A stretch of 11,087 nt of DNA from Campylobacterales bacterium (GTDB taxonomy: Bacteria > Campylobacterota > Campylobacteria > Campylobacterales > QNZT01): positions 1-11,087 of the forward strand of contig JALWKJ010000204.1 of assembly GCA_027081495.1 (NCBI GenBank), in the 5' to 3' direction. Below the pieces are notes generated by a model, which did no database searches, had not been told where the DNA came from, and saw only the letters and a list, made by a program, of their open reading frames with translations. This document shows, piece after piece, positions 7,127 to 11,087 of the stretch (the first letter of the stretch is position 1; every line of letters begins with the position of its first letter). The translations under genes were made by a program, and so were the position numbers.

Positions 7127-8203
7127 ATGTCGAAAAAATATAAAATAGCCGTCATTAAAGGCGACGGAATCGGTCCGGAAATCGTCGATGAAGCGATCAA
7201 AGTTCTTGACGCTCTTGCGTCCGTATGCGATTTTGATTTTAAATATGATGAACTTTTGATGGGCGGAAACGCATATGATATTACCGGCGATCCTCTGCCT
7301 CAAGAAACCATAGACGGCTGTTTGGAAGCCGACGCCGTTCTTTTTGGAGCTATAGGCGGTGAAAAGTGGGACTCTCTTTCTAAAGAAAAACGACCCGAAA
7401 GCGGACTTCTTAGACTTAGAAAAGAGCTTGATCTTTATGCGAACTACCGTCCCATTAAAGTATATGACGAGCTTATAGATGCGAGCAGTCTTAAAAAAGA
7501 GGTCGTTGAGGGGGTCGATCTTCTCGTCATGAGAGAGTTAACCGGCGGAATCTATTTCGGAGAACCTAGAGCCGTTGAAGAGAACAGAGCGTACAACACG
7601 ATGGTTTACACAAAAACGGAGATAAAAAGAATTGCGAAAGAAGCGTTTGAAGCCGCCATGAAGAGAGGAAAAAAGGTTTGCTCCGTTGACAAAGCGAATG
7701 TTTTGGAAGTTAGCGGGTTTTGGAGAGAGATTGTCGAAGAGGTCGCAAAAGATTATCCCGAAGTCTCTTTGACTCATATGTATATAGACAACGCCGCGAT
7801 GCAGTTAGTTAGAGATCCAAAACAGTTCGATGTTATTTTAACGGGAAATATTTTTGGGGATATCTTAAGCGATGAAGCCAGTATGTTAAGCGGTTCTATC
7901 GGGCTTTTGCCGTCTGCCAGCGTCGGTGGAAAAGTAGGATTATACGAGCCGATTCACGGTTCGGCTCCGGATATCGCCGGACAGGGTATAGCAAATCCCA
8001 TAGCGACGATCGCAAGCGCTAGTATGATGCTTCGTTTCGCGTTTGGAGAAATCGAGGCCGCGGATAAAATACAAAGCGCGATAGAACAAGTCTTGAAAGA
8101 GGGATATAGAACCAAGGATATCGCCGATTACGGAGCAAAAGAGATCTGTTCGACGACCGAGTTGGGTTCATACATAGCAGAGTATGTTTCAAAAAGCAAA
8201 TGA
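7127..8203 (+). CDS. leuB: 3-isopropylmalate dehydrogenase
   Basis: The 358-aa cytoplasmic enzyme oxidises and decarboxylates 3-isopropylmalate with NAD+ to 2-oxoisocaproate, the last leucine-specific step before transamination. Family signatures include GDGIGPEIV near the start, the substrate-binding arginines in RLRKELDLYANYRP, MRELTGGIYFG (135-145), the metal-site run GDILSDEASMLSGSIGLLPSAS and the NAD-binding loop HGSAPDIAGQGIANP. Length is normal and all motifs are intact. The ATG directly abuts the leuD stop; its ribosome-binding site GGGGGAGGG (7111-7119) lies inside the leuD end. The stop overlaps the next gene's start as ATGA. Confidence 0.97.
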   Translation: MSKKYKIAVIKGDGIGPEIVDEAIKVLDALASVCDFDFKYDELLMGGNAYDITGDPLPQETIDGCLEADAVLFGAIGGEKWDSLSKEKRPESGLLRLRKELDLYANYRPIKVYDELIDASSLKKEVVEGVDLLVMRELTGGIYFGEPRAVEENRAYNTMVYTKTEIKRIAKEAFEAAMKRGKKVCSVDKANVLEVSGFWREIVEEVAKDYPEVSLTHMYIDNAAMQLVRDPKQFDVILTGNIFGDILSDEASMLSGSIGLLPSASVGGKVGLYEPIHGSAPDIAGQGIANPIATIASASMMLRFAFGEIEAADKIQSAIEQVLKEGYRTKDIADYGAKEICSTTELGSYIAEYVSKSK

Positions 8204-8427
8204 GTACCGTAACGCTTGCCAAAATCTATGAAAAACAGGGTCATTTAGCCGATGCGCTTGAGATTTATGAAGAGCACCTAAAGAGGGATCCCGATAATCA
8301 TGAGTTAAAAGACGCCGTAAGAAGATTGAAGCGCATAAATACGAAAGCGCTTAAATATTTTATGGGAATGCATAAAAAAGAGCAGTTTGAAAAATTTGAA
8401 AGGTGGCTGGCAAAATCATGGAATTAA
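8200..8427 (+). CDS. Small single-TPR protein of unknown function
   Basis: The 75-aa protein starts at an ATG that overlaps the leuB stop by 4 nt (ATGA) and its stop overlaps the next start by 10 nt, so it is almost certainly translated. The first half (about residues 4-37: LAKIYEKQGHLADALEIYEE...RDPDNHEL) is one clear tetratricopeptide repeat with its capping helix; the second half is basic with aromatic residues (LKYFMGMHKKEQFEKFERWL). There is no signal peptide or membrane segment, so it should be cytoplasmic. A single TPR suggests a protein-binding adaptor, perhaps acting on the next gene's product, but that is speculation. Function is not recognised. Confidence 0.8.
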   Translation: MSTVTLAKIYEKQGHLADALEIYEEHLKRDPDNHELKDAVRRLKRINTKALKYFMGMHKKEQFEKFERWLAKSWN

Positions 8428-8738
8428 GAGAACTGGTATTATCCACGCTTTGCGAAATAGATGAAAAGATAGAGCAAAAAAAAGAACTTATCGATGAATC
8501 GGACAAAAATAAGAGCGATTTGAACGAATCTAAAAACGATTCTTTTAAAATGACAAATATCCATAGAAGCGATGATGAGATTGCTTTTTTAAAGCATACC
8601 AAAGAGAGGCTTGAAGTATTGTTCGAAGGATTGAAATCTGATGAAATCAACTCTTATGAGCAAAAATTGGAAATCACTTTGAAGTACCTTCAACTTCTTC
8701 TTTCTCAAGTCGATCAAAGATTAGCGAGTAAAAATTGA
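8418..8738 (+). CDS. Small acidic CiaD-like domain protein
   Basis: The ~106-aa product starts with MELRELVLSTLCEIDEKIEQ, has a low-complexity Asp/Lys/Ser/Asn-rich middle (about residues 22-48), and ends in a helical segment with LKHTKERLEVLFEGLKSD and LEITLKYLQLLLSQVDQRL. The 'ERxxVLFEGL...K..LTLxxLxxLLxxxxxRL' layout resembles the C-terminal region of Campylobacter CiaD-like proteins, recalled from memory; C. jejuni CiaD (Cj0788) is likewise encoded close to purU. No signal peptide or membrane segment is seen. I chose ATG 8418 over GTG 8403 because its sequence fits the family start and AAAGGTGG lies upstream; the gene overlaps the TPR gene by 10 nt and purU by 4 nt. C. jejuni CiaD is a secreted host-cell effector, but there is no reason from this sequence to assign that role here. 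Confidence 0.65.
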   Translation: MELRELVLSTLCEIDEKIEQKKELIDESDKNKSDLNESKNDSFKMTNIHRSDDEIAFLKHTKERLEVLFEGLKSDEINSYEQKLEITLKYLQLLLSQVDQRLASKN

Positions 8739-9568
8739 GTGAATATATATTAAAGATAGATTCATCGGACGAAAAAGGATTGATTTATAATATAGCCGAT
8801 GTGATTTATAGAAATGATTTAAATATTGAAAAAAATCACGAATTTGTAGATCTGGAAAATAGAAAGTTTTTTTTTCGCGCAAAAATTTTGGGAGATATTG
8901 ATATAACCCTGCTCAAAGATGAATTAAAAAATGTTTTACCGTCTGACGCAAATATATATCTTGGAGTAAGAAGGGCTAAAAATATCATTTTAATGGCTAC
9001 GAAAGAGTCTCACTGTTTAGGCGATATTTTACTTAAAAACTATAGCAACGAACTTTTCGCAACCGTTCAAGCAGTTATCTCCAATCATGACTATTTAAAA
9101 GATTTGACAAAAAAGTTTGATATTCCATATTTTTTCGTATCGGCGGAAAATATCGACAGAGCGGATCATGAGAGAAAAATTAGAGATATATTAGAAGAGT
9201 TCAATCCCGATCTGATCGTATTGGCAAAATATATGCGTATTCTCTCAAGCGACTTTGTTTCAAGATATAGAAATTCCATCATAAATATTCATCACTCGTT
9301 TTTGCCGGCGTTTATCGGTGCGAATCCTTATAAGCAGGCGCACCAAAGAGGCGTGAAGATCATCGGCGCGACCGCTCATTTCGTAACGGACAATCTTGAC
9401 GAAGGTCCGATAATTTCCCAAGATGTCATACATATAGATCATGAATACGGATGGAGGGATATGCAAAAAGCCGGTAGAAATGTCGAAAAAGCCGTTCTTT
9501 CAAACGCTCTTGATTTAGCGCTTGAAGATCGAATATTTATTTACGGAAATAAAACGGTTATTTTTTGA
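8735..9568 (+). CDS. purU: Formyltetrahydrofolate deformylase
   Basis: The 277-aa enzyme (E. coli PurU about 280 aa) hydrolyses 10-formyl-THF to THF and formate, balancing one-carbon units and giving formate for purine synthesis. An N-terminal ACT domain (about residues 1-80) precedes a formyltransferase-fold catalytic domain. Signatures are VISNHDYL (114-121), VLAKYMRIL, NIHHSFLPAFIGA (starting at 184) and DNLDEGPIISQDVIH; by analogy with PurN the catalytic triad is N184, H186 and D222, all present. The C-terminus (DRIFIYGNKTVIF) is also family-typical. The start is TTG at 8735, overlapping the previous TGA; the next in-frame Met is about residue 87, inside the catalytic half, so TTG must be used and translation is probably coupled. 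The gene is followed by trmL with a 1-nt overlap. Confidence 0.96.
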   Translation: MSEYILKIDSSDEKGLIYNIADVIYRNDLNIEKNHEFVDLENRKFFFRAKILGDIDITLLKDELKNVLPSDANIYLGVRRAKNIILMATKESHCLGDILLKNYSNELFATVQAVISNHDYLKDLTKKFDIPYFFVSAENIDRADHERKIRDILEEFNPDLIVLAKYMRILSSDFVSRYRNSIINIHHSFLPAFIGANPYKQAHQRGVKIIGATAHFVTDNLDEGPIISQDVIHIDHEYGWRDMQKAGRNVEKAVLSNALDLALEDRIFIYGNKTVIF

Positions 9569-10023
9569 TGTTCAATGTCGTTTTGGTTCATCCGCAGATT
9601 CCTCAAAATACGGGAAGTATAGGCAGAATATGCGTAAACGCGGATGCGTCGCTGCATATAATAAAACCCATCTCGTTCGATCTTAGCCAAAAAGCGCTTA
9701 GACGGGCGGGGCTTGATTATTGGAAATATCTCGATGTAAAAGTTTGGGAGAGTTTAGAAGATTTTTTTGACTTTTACTCAAATAAGTCGGATCGTTTCTT
9801 TTTTTGTACTACAAAAAGTAACAAACCCTACTTTAAAGCCGATTTTCAAAAGGGCGATTTTCTTCTTTTCGGCAGTGAAACTACGGGACTTCCCGAAGAG
9901 TTGATGCAAAAAAATCCTAACAATAAAATTACGATCCCAATGGGTAAAAACGGAAGAAGTCTTAACCTTTCGGTAGCCGTCGGAATTGTTTTATATGATG
10001 CTATCCGGCAAAATTTTCTTTAA
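9568..10023 (+). CDS. trmL: tRNA (cytidine/uridine-34-2'-O)-methyltransferase TrmL
   Basis: The 151-aa SPOUT-class methyltransferase methylates the 2'-OH of wobble nucleotide 34 in certain leucine tRNAs using S-adenosylmethionine. Motifs are VLVHPQIPQNTGSIGRIC at the N-terminus (motif 1), FGSETTGLPEEL (101-112, motif 2) and IPM..GRSLNLSVAVGIVLYDAIRQ (123-148, motif 3 and the knot). The length equals that of E. coli TrmL (about 157 aa), a minimal SPOUT domain. The start is ATG 9568 in TGATG, overlapping the purU stop by one base; a TTG codon earlier is less likely. It ends the operon, and no terminator hairpin is visible after it. Confidence 0.95.
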   Translation: MFNVVLVHPQIPQNTGSIGRICVNADASLHIIKPISFDLSQKALRRAGLDYWKYLDVKVWESLEDFFDFYSNKSDRFFFCTTKSNKPYFKADFQKGDFLLFGSETTGLPEELMQKNPNNKITIPMGKNGRSLNLSVAVGIVLYDAIRQNFL

Positions 10024-10030
10024 CTACATA

Positions 10031-10057
10031 TAATTTTTTTTAACTTTTGGTCGATAA
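10031..10057 (+). promoter_or_regulatory. Sigma-28 (FliA)-type promoter upstream of the lectin-like gene
   Basis: TAATTTTT (10031-10038), an 11-nt spacer and GTCGATAA (10050-10057) match the FliA consensus TAAAGTTT-N11-GCCGATAA at 6 of 8 and 7 of 8 positions with canonical spacing. The -10 half and its flank (CTTTTGGTCGATA) repeat the one before pgaA (CTTTTAGTCGATA) with a single mismatch. The -35 half is only an AT-rich fit, and GATAAT (10053-10058) could instead be a sigma-70 -10 box, so the assignment is less certain than at pgaA. Confidence 0.45.
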
Positions 10058-10086
10058 TACTTTTAGAACTATAAAAGGTGGTTGCT

Positions 10087-11087
10087 ATGAAAAAAGTATT
10101 TATCGTGCTGGTTTTGATGATTTCTATCGTCGTTGCCGATTCAAATGTCGTATATGAGAACGATTTTGATTCGGGTTTGGGCGACGAGTGGAGAACTCTT
10201 AAAGCTTTTGGAGGTTTTACGCCCAAATTATCAGACGATAGATTGCGGCTAACTAATAGAAATCATGATTTAAGTACCGCGGTTACGCTAGATTATGAAT
10301 TTCCGACCGAAAATAATAAATTCGTACTTGAATTTGACTATTATTCCTACGGCGGCTGTTTTGATAACGATAACTATGTTCTCTCTTCAAACGGCGCGGG
10401 AAAATGGGGAGCCGACGGAACCGCGATAATACTTTTTGACTCAACCGCAGGACCTATTCCAAGAGTCGGCGCAAGCGGAGGTTCTTTAGGATATGCAAAC
10501 GGAAATATAGGTCTCGTTGACGATACTTATGTACAGCAGCCCGGTTTCCAAAAAGCTTGGCTTGGAATCGGACTTGATGAATTCGGAGCGTTTTCAAACA
10601 ACTCCGAAAGCAGAAGAGATATAAACGGACATACAAAATCAGATAAATATATCGACGGCGACGAATCTCCAAATAGTATCGCTATTCGCGGAGCCGCGGC
10701 GAGCGGTTATAGACTTATAAAGTTAAAAACCAATCTAAATAAAAAAATTGCAAGACAATCCGTTAAAAATAACGGTCATTTAAAACATAATGCCAACAAA
10801 AGTTACTACAGCGGGAGATACAGACTTACGGTTGACAGCACGCAGCAAGATCATCTATATATAAAACTCGAGAGAAAGACTTCAAAAAACGGAGCTTATC
10901 ATGTCGTCATCGGAGAGTTTGACGCGATGGATCCGCAGTATCATCAAGGAGGCAAGCCCGAAAAGTTTCGTCTTGCCTTTTCTTCCGGTACCGGAGGAGG
11001 GTGTAACAACCATGAGATCGACAATGTAACCATCTACGGTTTAGGCGCCGCATACAATCCAAACGATCCGGTGCATATTTCCATAGA
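10087..11087 (+). CDS. Secreted L-type-lectin-like (concanavalin-A fold) protein, N-terminal part, runs off the window
   Basis: An ATG at 10087, 5 nt after AAAAGGTGG, opens a frame of 333 codons without stop up to the edge. A signal peptide (about 1-17, ending VVA) is followed by one domain of about 310 residues: YENDFDSGLGDEWR, GADGTAIILFD (108-118), a GGSLGYANG loop, AWLGIGLDEFGAFSN (157-171), SPNSIAIRGAAASGYR, YRLTVDS and GGGCNNHEIDNVTIYG (HEIDN at 309-313). This order is that of bacterial legume-lectin-like domains at the front of large surface or exported proteins, such as MshQ-like ones. Such domains bind carbohydrate or act as adhesion modules. No catalytic residues are assigned. The rest of the protein is outside the window, so its full size and anchoring are unknown. 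Two cysteines (in YGGCFD and GGGCNN) could pair. Confidence 0.8.
   Translation, partial: MKKVFIVLVLMISIVVADSNVVYENDFDSGLGDEWRTLKAFGGFTPKLSDDRLRLTNRNHDLSTAVTLDYEFPTENNKFVLEFDYYSYGGCFDNDNYVLSSNGAGKWGADGTAIILFDSTAGPIPRVGASGGSLGYANGNIGLVDDTYVQQPGFQKAWLGIGLDEFGAFSNNSESRRDINGHTKSDKYIDGDESPNSIAIRGAAASGYRLIKLKTNLNKKIARQSVKNNGHLKHNANKSYYSGRYRLTVDSTQQDHLYIKLERKTSKNGAYHVVIGEFDAMDPQYHQGGKPEKFRLAFSSGTGGGCNNHEIDNVTIYGLGAAYNPNDPVHISI

Noticed and set aside
10020..10086. Rho-independent terminator after trmL
   Set aside because: A T-run (10034-10041) exists but no stem-loop of useful length precedes it.

Overview
The window is AT-rich and gene-dense with very short intergenic gaps. It looks chromosomal, from a Campylobacterota (epsilonproteobacterial) organism of the Sulfurimonas/Sulfurovum/Nitratiruptor/Hydrogenimonas kind. 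That placement is an inference from the A+T bias, the style of the LeuD/LeuB and PurU proteins, a small CiaD-like protein next to purU, and T-rich promoter regions without clear -35 boxes. No RNA genes, CRISPR arrays, insertion sequences or phage genes were found.

Left part: a minus-strand gene cut by the window edge (1-370) encodes the membrane-anchored N-terminal part of a parvulin/SurA-type peptidyl-prolyl isomerase. It diverges from a four-gene plus-strand operon, pgaABCD (504-6557). This operon encodes a complete machine for making and exporting poly-beta-1,6-N-acetylglucosamine (PNAG/PGA): outer-membrane porin PgaA, periplasmic/lipid-face deacetylase PgaB, inner-membrane glycosyltransferase PgaC and its c-di-GMP co-sensor PgaD. 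The 133-nt divergent gap contains a near-consensus sigma-28 (FliA) promoter pointing at pgaA.

Middle part: six tightly packed, mostly overlapping genes (6623-10023) follow a probable sigma-70 -10 box. They are leuD and leuB (leucine biosynthesis), a 75-aa one-TPR protein, a ~106-aa CiaD-like acidic protein, purU (formyl-THF deformylase) and trmL (tRNA wobble 2'-O-methyltransferase). This reads as a housekeeping operon with translational coupling.

Right part: a second sigma-28-like promoter precedes a secreted L-type-lectin-like protein (10087 to beyond the edge), probably the N-terminus of a larger surface protein or adhesin.

The main signals for a second look are: (1) two bipartite FliA-type promoters, both in front of surface/biofilm genes, suggesting the PNAG operon and a lectin are wired to the flagellar regulon; (2) a PgaC with substitutions at positions recalled as important for c-di-GMP control in E. 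coli; (3) a PgaB with an intact deacetylase but a shortened C-terminal glycoside-hydrolase domain whose acidic active-site motif looks eroded. No wholly novel system is evident; the novelty, if any, is in the regulation and specialisation of the PNAG machine.
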